DNA of 64,000 bases from Jannaschia marina (lineage in GTDB: Bacteria > Pseudomonadota > Alphaproteobacteria > Rhodobacterales > Rhodobacteraceae): positions 1 through 64,000 of the forward strand of contig NZ_JABVAX010000011.1 of the NCBI RefSeq assembly GCF_013404595.1, in the 5' to 3' direction. Under the pieces are notes generated by a model. That model saw only the letters and a program-made list of their open reading frames with translations, did no database searches and was not told the origin of the DNA. Positions 17,372 to 27,090 of this stretch are shown here, one piece after another; position 1 is the first letter of the stretch, and every line of letters begins with the position of its first letter. Made by a program: the position numbers and the translations under genes.

Positions 17372-18656
17372 CCTCGCCGGCATCGGCGTCGGCCCCTTCA
17401 ACCTGAGCCTCGCGGCATTGGCCGACGGCGTGCCGGGCCTCGCCACCGCGTTCTTCGAACGCGATGCCGCCTTCTCCTGGCACCCGGGTCTCGGCTTCGA
17501 CGGCAGCGTGATGCAGACCTCCTACCTCAAGGATCTCGTGACCCCGGTTCAACCGACGAGCCGGTGGAGCTTCGTCAACTTCCTCGTCACCCACGGCCGT
17601 TTCTACGACTTCATGGCCGGGCGCTTCGGTACGGTCACCCGACGGGAGTTCACCGACTACATGGCCTGGGTCGCGGACAAGCTGCCGCAGACCCGCTTCG
17701 GCGCTCCGATCGAGCGCGTCGAGCATGACGGCAACGGCTTCCGCCTCACCACCGCGGCGGGCGAGACTTGGCAGAGCCGCGCGCTCTCGATCGGTACGGG
17801 ACAGGTGCCGCGGGTGCCGGAGTTCGCGCCTCTCGGGCCCGACTGCCTGCACGGCGTGGACTACCTGACCCTTTGCCCCGGAACCGCCGACAGGCGGGTC
17901 GCCGTGGTGGGCGGCGGGCAGACCGGGGCGGAGATCGTGCTCGACCTGCTGTCGCGTCCGGATCGCCCCCGCGAGATCACCTGGATCAGCCGCCGCGACG
18001 CTTTCTGGGAGCTACAGGAGGGCGGGCTGATCGACCAGATCTACACGCCCGCCTACCGCCGCGCCTACCGCTCGATGCCGGCGCGGCAGCAGGGCAAGGC
18101 GCTCGAAAGCCAGAAATACAGCAGCGACGGTCTCACCCCGCAAACGGCCGACGCGCTGTACGCGGCACTCTACCGGCAGCATCATCTCGGCGGCGGGACG
18201 GTCGCCCGTCTGCGGCCCGGTCGCACCGTGACCGGGATCGAGCGCGCCTTCCGGTCCTTCCGCCTGACCGCACGCACCGATTGCGGCGGCGCGGAACAGA
18301 GCACCGCCGACATCGTCGTCCTCGCCACGGGGTTCCGGCCCGAGGTGCCCGCCTGCCTCACGCCGATCCGCCATCGCCTCGGGATCGAGACCTCGGGCGC
18401 GCTGGCGCTCGGCGAGGACTACCGCGTGCTCTGGGACGGGCCGGAGACCACGCCGATCTACGGTTTGAACCACGGCCGCCGCTCCCACGGGATCGTCGAC
18501 CCGCAGCTCAGCCTGACGGCCTGGCGCAGCGCGACGATCCTAGAGGATCTCTGCGGCCGCCCCATCTTCGACGCGCTGCGGCATCCGTCGCAGGGTCTGG
18601 TCGACTGGGACATGGCCCCGACCGCGCCACCGACGCTCGAGCTGCGCTCGGCCTGA
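17346..18656 (+). CDS. Siderophore amine N-monooxygenase (lysine N6-hydroxylase/IucD family)
   Basis: A 436-residue flavoprotein that N-hydroxylates a lysine-, ornithine- or diamine-type substrate using FAD, NADPH and O2, the first step to the hydroxamate. The FAD site GIGVGPFNLSLAAL is at residues 12-25, the substrate region SYLKDLVTPVQPTS follows, the NADPH site is VAVVGGGQTGAEIVL near 185, and the family motif DIVVLATGF is near 325. Length fits IucD/RhbE/PvdA. Sequence reading alone cannot separate lysine from diaminopropane or putrescine as substrate. Overlap with the exporter ties it to the divergent synthetase operon. Confidence 0.9.
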   Translation: MTQTRPTLDLAGIGVGPFNLSLAALADGVPGLATAFFERDAAFSWHPGLGFDGSVMQTSYLKDLVTPVQPTSRWSFVNFLVTHGRFYDFMAGRFGTVTRREFTDYMAWVADKLPQTRFGAPIERVEHDGNGFRLTTAAGETWQSRALSIGTGQVPRVPEFAPLGPDCLHGVDYLTLCPGTADRRVAVVGGGQTGAEIVLDLLSRPDRPREITWISRRDAFWELQEGGLIDQIYTPAYRRAYRSMPARQQGKALESQKYSSDGLTPQTADALYAALYRQHHLGGGTVARLRPGRTVTGIERAFRSFRLTARTDCGGAEQSTADIVVLATGFRPEVPACLTPIRHRLGIETSGALALGEDYRVLWDGPETTPIYGLNHGRRSHGIVDPQLSLTAWRSATILEDLCGRPIFDALRHPSQGLVDWDMAPTAPPTLELRSA

Positions 18657-18665
18657 GCGAGCGGG

Positions 18666-19700
18666 TCAGCCGGCCGCGCGGGTCCAGTAGGCTCCGACCT
18701 GCGCGGCCCCGCGGCCCGGCGGCTCGGCCTTGAAGGCGGCGCGTAGCTGGTGCGCCTCGGCCTTCTCGCCCGCGAACCAGACGGCCCGTTCGGGCCAGAC
18801 CGCACGATCGGCGAGCGCCTGCGCAGCCAGATCGAACACTCCCGTGTGCCAGATCACCTCCATGCCGGAGGGCGCGACGAGAGGATAGCCGCAGGCGGCC
18901 CCCGCCCCGGCCCGCAGTACGACGCGACCCCGCGTCTCCGCCGACGCGCTCTCGACGATCCGGGCGATCGCCGGGAACGCCGTCTCGTCGCCATAGAGGT
19001 TCAGCCCCGCATCCGCCGTCGGAAGGCCGCCGCCGCCCGGTCCCAGCAGCCCGATCCGGTCTCCGGGCCGGGCCGTCTCGGCCCAGCCCTGCGCCCGTCC
19101 GCCCGCGTGGCGGAAGACGTCGACGGTCAGCAGGCCGGCATCCCGGTCGATGGTCCGCACGGTATAGACGGGGCGATGGGGCGCGGGCATCTCCGCCGGC
19201 CAGACGAGGCTCCCGTTCGGCGCGGTGCCGGGGGATGTCGCGAGAGCCCGGCCGTCGGGCGTGAGAAGAAACCGGAAATGCAGGGCGGAATCGTCGAAGG
19301 CCCGGATGTCCGGCACCGCGAGCCGCAACCGCAGGAACGTGGTGCCCAGCGGTGCGACCTTGCGCACCTCGGCGAAGCGGAAGTTCGGCGGCGGTTCCGT
19401 CGCGGCGGGCGCATCCGACCAGACCAGCGCCGCGTGCGCCACGGGGAGGTCGTCGAGCACGTGGTCGAGCACCGTTTCCTTGAGGGTCTGCAAGCGATCC
19501 GCCCGCGACGCCGCAAGGGCGAGTTCCGCCCCGTCGTCCAACGCCCGCGCCTCGAGCGTGCCGAAGGGCGTCGCGATCGAAACTTCCTCCGCCGCGTCGA
19601 TATGCAGGTCCAGCCCATGCTCCAGCGCCTCGCGCCGGATCACGCCGCGCAGCGTCGCGAAGGGCACGCCGGGAAGGGCCAGTGTCGCGCGTCCTGTCAT
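18666..19700 (-). CDS. Siderophore-interacting ferric reductase with N-terminal DUF2218 domain
   Basis: A 344-residue cytoplasmic flavoprotein expected to release iron from the imported siderophore by reduction. Residues 1-95 form a DUF2218 domain (HIDAAEEVSIATPFGTLEAR). From about 105 comes the SIP FAD-binding domain (LRLRLAVPDIRAFD, HFRFLLTPDG, RPVYTVRTID) and then the NAD(P)H-binding half (LYGDETAFPAIARI, WFAGEKAEAHQLRAAF). It starts one base after the tonB stop and is the last gene of the exb-tonB operon, which links iron release to TonB energising. It converges on the N-hydroxylase gene. Confidence 0.88.
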   Translation of the reverse strand: MTGRATLALPGVPFATLRGVIRREALEHGLDLHIDAAEEVSIATPFGTLEARALDDGAELALAASRADRLQTLKETVLDHVLDDLPVAHAALVWSDAPAATEPPPNFRFAEVRKVAPLGTTFLRLRLAVPDIRAFDDSALHFRFLLTPDGRALATSPGTAPNGSLVWPAEMPAPHRPVYTVRTIDRDAGLLTVDVFRHAGGRAQGWAETARPGDRIGLLGPGGGGLPTADAGLNLYGDETAFPAIARIVESASAETRGRVVLRAGAGAACGYPLVAPSGMEVIWHTGVFDLAAQALADRAVWPERAVWFAGEKAEAHQLRAAFKAEPPGRGAAQVGAYWTRAAG

Positions 19701-19701
19701 G

Positions 19702-20622
19702 TCAGCGTCCCTGAATCGGTATTACGAAATTGCGCTGCGCACCCGCCGGCGGTGGCGGAAACGGAGCCGCCGCCCGGATCAGGCGGAGAGCCGCGTCGTC
19801 GAGCCGCGCGTTCCCCGACGAGGCCGCGAGCCCGATCGAGGCGAGCCCGCCGCTTCCGGCGACGGTGAAGGCCACGCGCACCGTGCCACGGCCCACGCCG
19901 CGGGGCGTCCGCTCTCGCGCGATGCGCCGCTGGACCTGACCGGGATAGGACGACGCGGCCGCGGTGCCGGCCGCCTGTGTCCGTCCCGTCCCCGAAGAGG
20001 CCGCCGCGCCACCCCGATCGGAACTGCCGCGGTTGGCCGAAGGAGCCGTCGTATTTCCCCGCGGGGCGGGCTGTGCAGCGGCGGCATCGGCTTCGGCGCG
20101 CTGCCGCGCCGCGCGTTCGGCGGCCTGCGCCGCGGCGGCCCGCTGCTCGACCGAGGCAGGCCGCGTGCGGGGCCGGGCCGAGAGACGCGGCGTGGTCGTC
20201 TCCTCGATCGCCGCCACCTCGGCTCGCGGTGCCTCGACCGGTGTCGTCACCGAGGATGCCTGCGCGGGAGGCGTGACCGGAACGACGGGCACGGCCCCGG
20301 CCTCAGCGCTTCGGGGAGACGGTGCCGAAGCGGGCTCCGTCGCCGGTGTCGGCGGTACAACCTCTGGTGGGGCAACGGGTTTGGCCGCGGTCGTGGAGGC
20401 CGGGACGGGCGCGGCGACCTCGGCGGTGGGGACGGGCGCGGTGACGCCCTGCACCAGATCCTCGAAGGCGGTGCCCGCCATCGTCATTCGCGCGCCGCCC
20501 CCGCCCTCGACGGCGACCGGGTCGGGCCCTGGCCCGACGCCAGCGCCGCCCGCGTGCAGGGCCAGCGACACGCCGAGCGCCAAACCGGCGATTCCGGCCG
20601 ACCGGGGCACGCCGGCGCTCAC
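19702..20622 (-). CDS. tonB: TonB energy-transducing protein
   Basis: A 306-residue protein with one N-terminal membrane anchor (AGIAGLALGVSLALHAGGAG), a long proline/alanine-rich periplasmic spacer and a TonB C-terminal domain (YPGQVQRRIARERTPRG, VRVAFTVAGSGGLASIGL, LDDAALRLIRAAAPFPPPP). It carries energy from the ExbBD motor to outer-membrane receptors, most obviously the one at 8436-10592. I place the start at GTG 20622, whose GTGA overlaps the upstream exbD stop; a longer frame exists but is shadow sequence from exbD. The genes are coupled from the leader gene at 22438 to the reductase at 18666. Confidence 0.88.
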   Translation of the reverse strand: MSAGVPRSAGIAGLALGVSLALHAGGAGVGPGPDPVAVEGGGGARMTMAGTAFEDLVQGVTAPVPTAEVAAPVPASTTAAKPVAPPEVVPPTPATEPASAPSPRSAEAGAVPVVPVTPPAQASSVTTPVEAPRAEVAAIEETTTPRLSARPRTRPASVEQRAAAAQAAERAARQRAEADAAAAQPAPRGNTTAPSANRGSSDRGGAAASSGTGRTQAAGTAAASSYPGQVQRRIARERTPRGVGRGTVRVAFTVAGSGGLASIGLAASSGNARLDDAALRLIRAAAPFPPPPAGAQRNFVIPIQGR

Positions 20623-21005
20623 TCGAGCCCCCGCTCCGTGACGACGAAGACCTGCTCTGCCCCCGCCGCGCGCAGGGCGAGCGTCACCTCCACGAGCCGC
20701 GACGCCGGGACCGCGCGGTCCGGCACGATCCGCACGGCGCGCCCCTCTGCGCCGAGGGTCTCCAGATGCGCCGCCGGATCGGTCGCCGCCCCCCGGAACC
20801 ACAAAGCCCCCGCTGCATCGAGGACCAGCGCGTCGGGCGGAGCCCGCCCGTCGAGCCCGGCGACCCGCGCGAGCGTCAGGTCGGGGCGCAGCGGCGGGGC
20901 GACCGTTCCGGCGACCAGGAAGAAGATCAGCATCAGGAAGACCACATTGATGAGCGCGATCGTCGGCTCGGCGCGGTGGCGGGCGGTGGGGCGACGGGCG
21001 ATCAT
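20619..21005 (-). CDS. exbD: ExbD-like protein lacking the membrane aspartate (second exbD, iron module)
   Basis: A 128-residue ExbD/TolR-family protein: short cytoplasmic N-terminus, one helix (IALINVVFLMLIFFLVAG) and a periplasmic domain. The position held by the essential aspartate of ExbD is Asn20 here, encoded by AAT (minus strand), whereas its neighbour at 21002-21361 has Asp18. It would therefore not carry the proton itself and may pair with the other ExbD in a mixed dimer. Start overlaps the first exbD stop by four bases and the stop overlaps the tonB GTG. Confidence 0.85.
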   Translation of the reverse strand: MIARRPTARHRAEPTIALINVVFLMLIFFLVAGTVAPPLRPDLTLARVAGLDGRAPPDALVLDAAGALWFRGAATDPAAHLETLGAEGRAVRIVPDRAVPASRLVEVTLALRAAGAEQVFVVTERGLE

Positions 21006-21361
21006 CGCAGCACCGTCAGCCGCAGATCCGGCACTCCGCGCATGGCCCCCATCAAGTCGATGAGCCGCTGCGCCTCGACCCCCTCGGCCAGCGAAACCAG
21101 CGTCGTCGTGCCCGGCAGCGTCTCGGTCAGGTCGGCGAAAGTGACCGCGCGTCCGGCCAGATACATCTCCTCCGACCCGAGGTGCAGGAACCGCAACTCG
21201 CCCGCCGGAGCCGCCCCGGCCCCGCCCGTTGCGGCCGCGATCTCCACCTCGCCGTAGCGCGAGAACGTCGAGGTCAGCATGAAGAACAGCAGAAGCAGGA
21301 AGATCACGTCGACGAGTGGCGTCAGCGACAGCGCCCGCCTGCGCAGGCTACGCCGGGACAT
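21002..21361 (-). CDS. exbD: ExbD proton-channel subunit (first exbD, iron module)
   Basis: A 119-residue ExbD with the canonical helix start LTPLVDVIFLLLLFFML; Asp18 matches the proton-carrying aspartate of E. coli ExbD. The periplasmic part is short. It overlaps exbB by 14 bases and the second exbD by four. It should assemble with the ExbB pentamer and use proton motive force to move TonB. Confidence 0.9.
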   Translation of the reverse strand: MSRRSLRRRALSLTPLVDVIFLLLLFFMLTSTFSRYGEVEIAAATGGAGAAPAGELRFLHLGSEEMYLAGRAVTFADLTETLPGTTTLVSLAEGVEAQRLIDLMGAMRGVPDLRLTVLR

Positions 21362-22004
21362 GGTCCGCTCCCCCGGCGTCCGCGCGGGCCGGTGCCCGCG
21401 GGGCGGCGGCGCGTGCCAGCAGCAGGTCGGCGAAGTCCCTCTCCCGCGTCACGCGGCTTTCGAGCCAGGACAGCGCCAGCGTCGTCGGCATCGCGACGGC
21501 GAGCCCCGCCGCCGTCGTCAGGAGCGCGACCCAGATGCCGCCGGCCAGCACCGACGGGTCGACCGCCGATCCGGCCGCCTGCAGGGCACGGAAGGCGTCG
21601 ATCATGCCGAGGACGGTGCCGAAGAGCCCGAGGAGCGGGGCGATCTGCCCGATGTTGTCGAGGACGCGGAAGCCGCGTTCCAACCGGGCGAAGGACATGG
21701 CCGCCTCGGCCTCCAGCCGCTCCCGGATCGCTGTGTCCCGGCCGCCGTCGAGCGCGAGATGCGCAAGCGGGGCGAGGTGGCTGCGGCTTTCGGCAAGCCG
21801 CGCGCGCGCGCCGCCCCGATCCCCCGCGTCCCAGGCGTCAAGCGCCGCCTGCAGCCGGGCATGGGTGCCGACACGGGCGGCGCTGAACTGCCAGAGCTTG
21901 TAGAGCACCACGGCAAGAGCCAGGACGGAAAGGCCGGCCAAGAGCGCGACGACCGGGCCGCCGAGATCCAGAAGGTCCGAGATGCGTTCGATCGCCCCGC
22001 TCAT
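21348..22004 (-). CDS. exbB: ExbB/TolQ/MotA-family proton channel protein (iron module)
   Basis: A 218-residue inner-membrane protein with a helix near the N-terminus (VVALLAGLSVLALAVVLYKL) and two in the conserved core: IAPLLGLFGTVLGMIDAF, then AGGIWVALLTTAAGLAVAMP. These are the typical ExbB/TolQ channel helices. The ATG at 22004 overlaps the stop of the small secreted leader protein (ATGA). It is the pentameric scaffold for the two ExbD proteins encoded next. Its gene order is mirrored by the module at 60530-63681. Confidence 0.92.
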   Translation of the reverse strand: MSGAIERISDLLDLGGPVVALLAGLSVLALAVVLYKLWQFSAARVGTHARLQAALDAWDAGDRGGARARLAESRSHLAPLAHLALDGGRDTAIRERLEAEAAMSFARLERGFRVLDNIGQIAPLLGLFGTVLGMIDAFRALQAAGSAVDPSVLAGGIWVALLTTAAGLAVAMPTTLALSWLESRVTRERDFADLLLARAAAPRAPARADAGGADHVPA

Positions 22005-22438
22005 CCCAGAAGCTCCACGTCCGTGCGGGAACTGACAGACAGGGGGCACGCCTCCGCGCCCTCGCAGGTCTGCACGCCGTTGACCAAAAGGCTGCCGACC
22101 GCCTCGCAGGAGGTGCCCGCGATGTCGAACTGCCGCACCCGCGGCCGCCCGGCCGGCAGGTCGGCGAAGTCGAAGAGCGCGATCTGCGAAACGCCGCCCT
22201 CGGCGTCGAAGGCCACCGTCTCTAGCACGAGCGCGGTGATGTCCGACCCGAGCCCGTTGCGCGCCACGAAGACGAGGCGGCACGCCCCGTCCACCGGGTC
22301 GAGGGCGTTGAGCTCGACCGCGACGGCCGGTGCCGTCTCCTCCGCCGCGCCGGGGCCGGAGAACGCGAGGGGCAGCAAAGCCAGAAGCCCGGCGGCAAGG
22401 TGGACCGGCCGGCGAGCCGGGTGCGGGAAACGGGTCAT
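22001..22438 (-). CDS. Small secreted protein leading the exbB-exbD-exbD-tonB operon
   Basis: A 145-residue protein with an N-terminal hydrophobic signal (LAAGLLALLPLAFSGPGAA). The mature part has four cysteines (ACRLVFVARN, GTSCEA, QTCEGAEACP) and ends SSRTDVELLG. No known domain is recognised. It is clearly paralogous to the protein at 60530-61003, which also directly precedes an exbB: both have DAEGG/DAEGI followed by a D-F-x-x-L-P segment, and both end S-R-T-D-[IV]. Coupling to exbB (ATGA) suggests a periplasmic accessory of the ExbBD motor. Confidence 0.7.
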   Translation of the reverse strand: MTRFPHPARRPVHLAAGLLALLPLAFSGPGAAEETAPAVAVELNALDPVDGACRLVFVARNGLGSDITALVLETVAFDAEGGVSQIALFDFADLPAGRPRVRQFDIAGTSCEAVGSLLVNGVQTCEGAEACPLSVSSRTDVELLG

Positions 22439-22564
22439 CTGAAGCCTCTCGATCTGGGAAAGGCCCTGGCTGCGCCCGGTGGCATCTGGCTGAGGCAGGC
22501 AAAACCTACTGAAAGAATCGGAATTGTCCAGTTCGCCGTCCGCAACCCGGCGAACAAGCCCGAC

Positions 22565-23470
22565 TCAGGCCACGATGTCGCGGAACGTGGCTTCGAGGGT
22601 CGCCACAACATGCGCCAGCGCGGGCTCGCCCGATTGGCGGACGTGCCAGGCAAGGCGCAACGGGAAGCCCGCCACCGGAAGCGGCGGCGCGAAGGTCGCA
22701 AGCCCCGCATCCCCGTGAAGCGCAAGGCTCGGGCGCGGCAGCATGGCGACGTGGTCCGACGCCCGCAGGATCGGCGGAACGAGGTGGAACGCGGGCACCG
22801 TCGCCCCGATCCGGCGGTGCCGCCCCAGAGGCGCCAGATGCGCGTCGAGCGGTGTCCGGCTGTCCCCCCGGCCCGACACGAGCACATGCGGCCAGTCGAG
22901 CCAGGCCTCCAGCCCGAAATCCGCCGCCGCGGGGTGATCCCGCCGCATCGCGACGACGTATCGTGCCTTGAGAAGCCGGCGGGTCTCCAGACCGTCCATC
23001 GCCGCATCGAAGACCGACAGCGCGAGGTCCGTCTCCCCGTCGTGCAGATCGCGCAGCGCGGCCCCTGCCCCGCGCCAGGGCCGGATCACCACCGAAACGC
23101 CCGGTGCCTCCCGCGCGAGCGCGGCCATCAGGGGCCTGAGCAGAAGCGCGGCGGGATCGTCGGCGGCGGTGATCCGGATCGTCCGTTCGATCTCGCGGAG
23201 CGCGGGCACCGGCGGGTCGATCAGCGCCGTCACCTCGGCCAGCGCGGATTTCAGCGGTGCGCGCAACGCCTCGGCTCGGGGCGTGCGCCGCATGGTCCCG
23301 CGGCCGCGCTCCAGAAGCGGATCCCCGAAGAGGTCGCGACAGCGCTAAAGCGCCGCGGAAACCGCCGGCTGCGACAGGTTCAGGCGCGCGGCCGCCCGGC
23401 TGACATGGGCCTCCTCCAGAAGCGCGTCGAGCACGACGAGCAGGTTCAGATCAACTGACCGTAAATTCAT
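22565..23470 (-). pseudogene. LysR-family regulator interrupted by an in-frame amber codon
   Basis: The frame starts at ATG 23470 with a normal LysR helix-turn-helix (DLNLLVVLDALLEEAHVSRA, then LNLSQPAVSAAL). It meets TAG at 23347-23345 exactly where the family has serine, then continues in the same frame as RCRDLFGDPLLERG and a full-length effector domain to 22565. There is no frameshift. The rest looks intact, so the mutation is recent, is a sequence error, or is suppressed. It is divergent from the flavodoxin-fold oxidoreductase at 23568, its probable target. Confidence 0.8.
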
Positions 23471-23567
23471 ACGGTCGATAATGACACATACAAACGATCG
23501 CTTGGACAGATTTCTTGGCGATACCCATCCTCCTCCCTGTCTTCCCCCGCGACACAGGAGCCCCGAC

Positions 23568-24140
23568 ATGGCCGGCACACGCATCCTCTTCTTCCATTCC
23601 GATCCTGCGCGCTCGCGCGTCAACGCCGCCCTCGCCGCCCGGGCGCGCGACCTGCCAGACACCGAGGTCGTCGACATGGCCGCCCGCTACCCGGACGATC
23701 GCGTCGATCTCGCCTGGGGCGCGGCGGTCGAGGCGCAGGGTCTCCTCGCCGCCGATCGCATCGTGCTGCAGTTCCCGATCCACTGGTACGCGGGGCCGCC
23801 GCTCCTGAAGGCCTGGCAGGACGCGGTGCTCACCCGGATGTACTACATCCATGCCGAAACCGAGGGTGACCGCCTCGCGGGAACGCCCCTGATGATCGCC
23901 GCGACCGCGGGCAACGGGCCGACGGCCTACCGGCGCGGCGGGCAGAACGGCTATGCGCTCGACGCGATCCTGACGCCCCTCAAGGCCACCGCCCGTCGGT
24001 GCGGCCTGCCGTGGCACCGGCCCTACCTCGTCTACGGTGCCAACCGGATGGACGAGGCCGCGCTCGCGACGGCGGCGACGGGCTACGCCGGGGCGCTCCG
24101 GGCCTTCGCCGCGCGGACGGCGCGGACCGCGGCGGTCTGA
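23568..24140 (+). CDS. NAD(P)H-dependent flavodoxin-fold oxidoreductase (quinone reductase-like)
   Basis: A 190-residue protein of the KefF/MdaB/NQO1-like family: a Rossmann start (RILFFHSDPARSRVNAAL), the core IVLQFPIHWYAGPPLLKAWQDAVL that binds FMN or FAD, and TAGNGPTAYRRGG. The ATG at 23568 is preferred because CAGGAG lies eight bases upstream. It probably reduces quinones or electrophiles in the cytoplasm. The divergent, interrupted LysR gene suggests induction by an electrophile or oxidant, now possibly lost. Confidence 0.85.
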   Translation: MAGTRILFFHSDPARSRVNAALAARARDLPDTEVVDMAARYPDDRVDLAWGAAVEAQGLLAADRIVLQFPIHWYAGPPLLKAWQDAVLTRMYYIHAETEGDRLAGTPLMIAATAGNGPTAYRRGGQNGYALDAILTPLKATARRCGLPWHRPYLVYGANRMDEAALATAATGYAGALRAFAARTARTAAV

Positions 24141-24570
24141 TTTCGTATGACTTCCGCGGAGAGGGAAGCACCATTGCCGCATGCATCACGCGCCATCTGG
24201 CGGCCACCGCGCCCGACGCTATGCCGATGCCGCTTGTGGGCGACGCCCGGTGCTACCCAACCGCATCCTCTTCGGGTTCGGCAAGCGCATCGGGCGGGCC
24301 CTCCGAAATGTTGCCGTACCGGAACTTCGTAGCCCGGGCGGAGGCCGAAGCGACTGTCGGTCCTGTCATGGATGTTCGTCGCCGACCGATCGAACGGACC
24401 TTCGACCGGTTCGCAACACAATTCGTCCGGCATATCCGTCGGGAAGGGAAAGGACAGTGGACCGGACCTCGCAGACGGGTCGGACACGGTACGCGTCGTG
24501 CATCCTGCTGTCGGAGGGCTTGCCGAGGGGAAAATGACCGGGGCCGGTCAGGCGGCCCCGGTCGCGGGCA
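24141..24570. other. Intergenic region between convergent genes
   Basis: About 430 bases with no supported gene. Several short frames overlap on both strands, and none resembles a known protein or has a good ribosome binding site. The right end holds the terminator-like hairpin of the glycerol transport operon. Confidence 0.45.
24538..24561 (-). terminator. Terminator of the glp operon
   Basis: CCGGGGCC at 24538-24545 pairs perfectly with GGCCCCGG at 24554-24561 around an eight-base loop. On the minus strand it lies just after the stop at 24571 and is followed by TCATTTTCCCC, a modest T-rich tail. It is well placed to end the glpSTPQUV transcript. Confidence 0.65.
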
Positions 24571-26289
<1,719 letters not shown>

Positions 26290-26319
26290 GTTTTCCTCCC
26301 TTTTCGAACAGGTTGCGTG

Positions 26320-26595
26320 TCACACCCAGCGGAAGACCGCCGCGGCATAGAGGGCGCAGAGCACGAGCGCCTGCCATTGCGGCAGATCGGTCAGCCCGAG
26401 CCATGCGAGATTGATGAAGGCGGACCCGAGGAGCGTGATGAAGAGCCGGTCGCCCCTGGTGGTCTCGATCCGGAGGACGCCGCGCCGGGGCGCCTCCGGG
26501 TACTTGATCGCCAGCACTGTGAAGGTGAGCAGGATCGCCGCGATGATCGCGAAGAAGGCCGCCGTGGGCCAGGTCCAGGCCATCCAGTCAAGCAT
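26320..26595 (-). CDS. glpU: DUF2160 small membrane protein of the glycerol transporter operon
   Basis: A 91-residue protein with helices at about 10-30 (TAAFFAIIAAILLTFTVLAI) and two in the C-terminal half (LGSAFINLAWLGL and ALVLCALYAAAVF). It matches DUF2160, encoded between glpQ and glpV in rhizobial glycerol operons; its function is unknown but probably transporter-associated. The ATG at 26595 has AAGGAG eight bases upstream, and both lie within a 15-base perfect inverted repeat. It is separated from glpQ by a GIY-YIG gene and palindromic repeats, so its expression may differ from the rest of the operon. Confidence 0.8.
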   Translation of the reverse strand: MLDWMAWTWPTAAFFAIIAAILLTFTVLAIKYPEAPRRGVLRIETTRGDRLFITLLGSAFINLAWLGLTDLPQWQALVLCALYAAAVFRWV

Positions 26596-26626
26596 TGCGC
26601 GTCTCCTTCTCGGAGACGCGCAATGC
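26592..26626 (-). promoter_or_regulatory. Perfect 15-bp hairpin burying the glpU ribosome binding site and start
   Basis: GCATTGCGCGTCTCC at 26592-26606 is an exact inverted repeat of 26612-26626, with a five-base loop. In the minus-strand mRNA the 3' arm contains the GGAG of the Shine-Dalgarno sequence and the AUG of glpU, so a folded RNA would hide both. Ribosomes arriving from upstream, or an RNA-binding factor, would be needed to open it. It may instead be a by-product of the repeat insertion next to it. Confidence 0.65.
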
Positions 26627-26629
26627 GCA

Positions 26630-26775
26630 GCCCCCGGGCCTGACCCGGGGGCCTCCGATCAATGTCGTGTTGTCATTCCCGGTCGCGCCGTCATCGGCGG
26701 GCTTGACCCGGCGATCCATCGCTCGACTGGGCAGTGCGCGCGGATGCATGGATTGCCGGGTCGAGCCCGGCAATG
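26630..26775. repeat. Cluster of CCGGG-type palindromic repeats left of the GIY-YIG gene
   Basis: Three stem-loops in a row. GCCCCCGGG/CCCGGGGGC lies at 26630-26638 and 26644-26652. ATCGGCGGG/CCCGGCGAT, with one mismatch, lies at 26693-26701 and 26707-26715. ATTGCCGGG/CCCGGCAAT, perfect, lies at 26752-26760 and 26766-26774. The second and third are copies of one element (GTCAT-NN-CCGGG-CTTGA-CCCGG-NN-ATCCATG) in opposite orientation, as in REP/BIME pairs. Such elements are common between alphaproteobacterial genes. Confidence 0.8.
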
Positions 26776-26784
26776 ACGCCTCAG

Positions 26785-27069
26785 CTAACGGCAGATGCCG
26801 GGCCAGAGGTCGTGCCAGTCGGGGTTGTGGTCCTCGATCAGGGCGATCTTCCAGGCACGTTTCCATTTCTTGAGGGTCTTCTCGCGCTGGATGGCGAGGC
26901 GCGGTTCGGACTGTTCTTCGAACAAGACGAGCTTCGTGACGCCGTAGCGCGCCGTGAAGCTGTCGGGTTGCGTCTTCACGCGATGCTCCCGGACGCGGCG
27001 GACCAGATCGCCGGTCGCGCCGACATAGAGCGTGCCGTTCTTCTGGCTGGCGAGGATGTATGTCCACAT
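26785..27069 (-). CDS. Small GIY-YIG nuclease-domain protein inserted in the glp operon
   Basis: A 94-residue protein made almost entirely of a GIY-YIG domain: MWTYILASQKNGTLYVGATG at residues 1-20 (YIL and YVG forms of the signature), RRVREHR with the catalytic-type arginine, and the usual middle motif TKLVLFEE. The start at 27069 is chosen because the longer frame upstream is translated palindromic repeat. This UPF0213-like group is single-domain and its role is unknown. It sits between glpQ and glpU, where other glp operons have no gene, and is bounded on both sides by the same palindromic repeat, so insertion as a cassette is likely. Confidence 0.85.
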   Translation of the reverse strand: MWTYILASQKNGTLYVGATGDLVRRVREHRVKTQPDSFTARYGVTKLVLFEEQSEPRLAIQREKTLKKWKRAWKIALIEDHNPDWHDLWPGICR

Positions 27070-27090
27070 GCGCGGTGCGGGTCCCGAGGT

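Noticed and set aside
22500-22530. A possible third copy of the iron box before the exb-tonB operon (AACCTACTGAAAGAATC)
   Set aside because: The match is weak, has a gap and the opposite orientation, so it is not supported.
24083-24487. Possible gene in the gap between the flavoprotein and glpV
   Set aside because: Several overlapping frames of similar length exist, none with a start site or recognisable domain.
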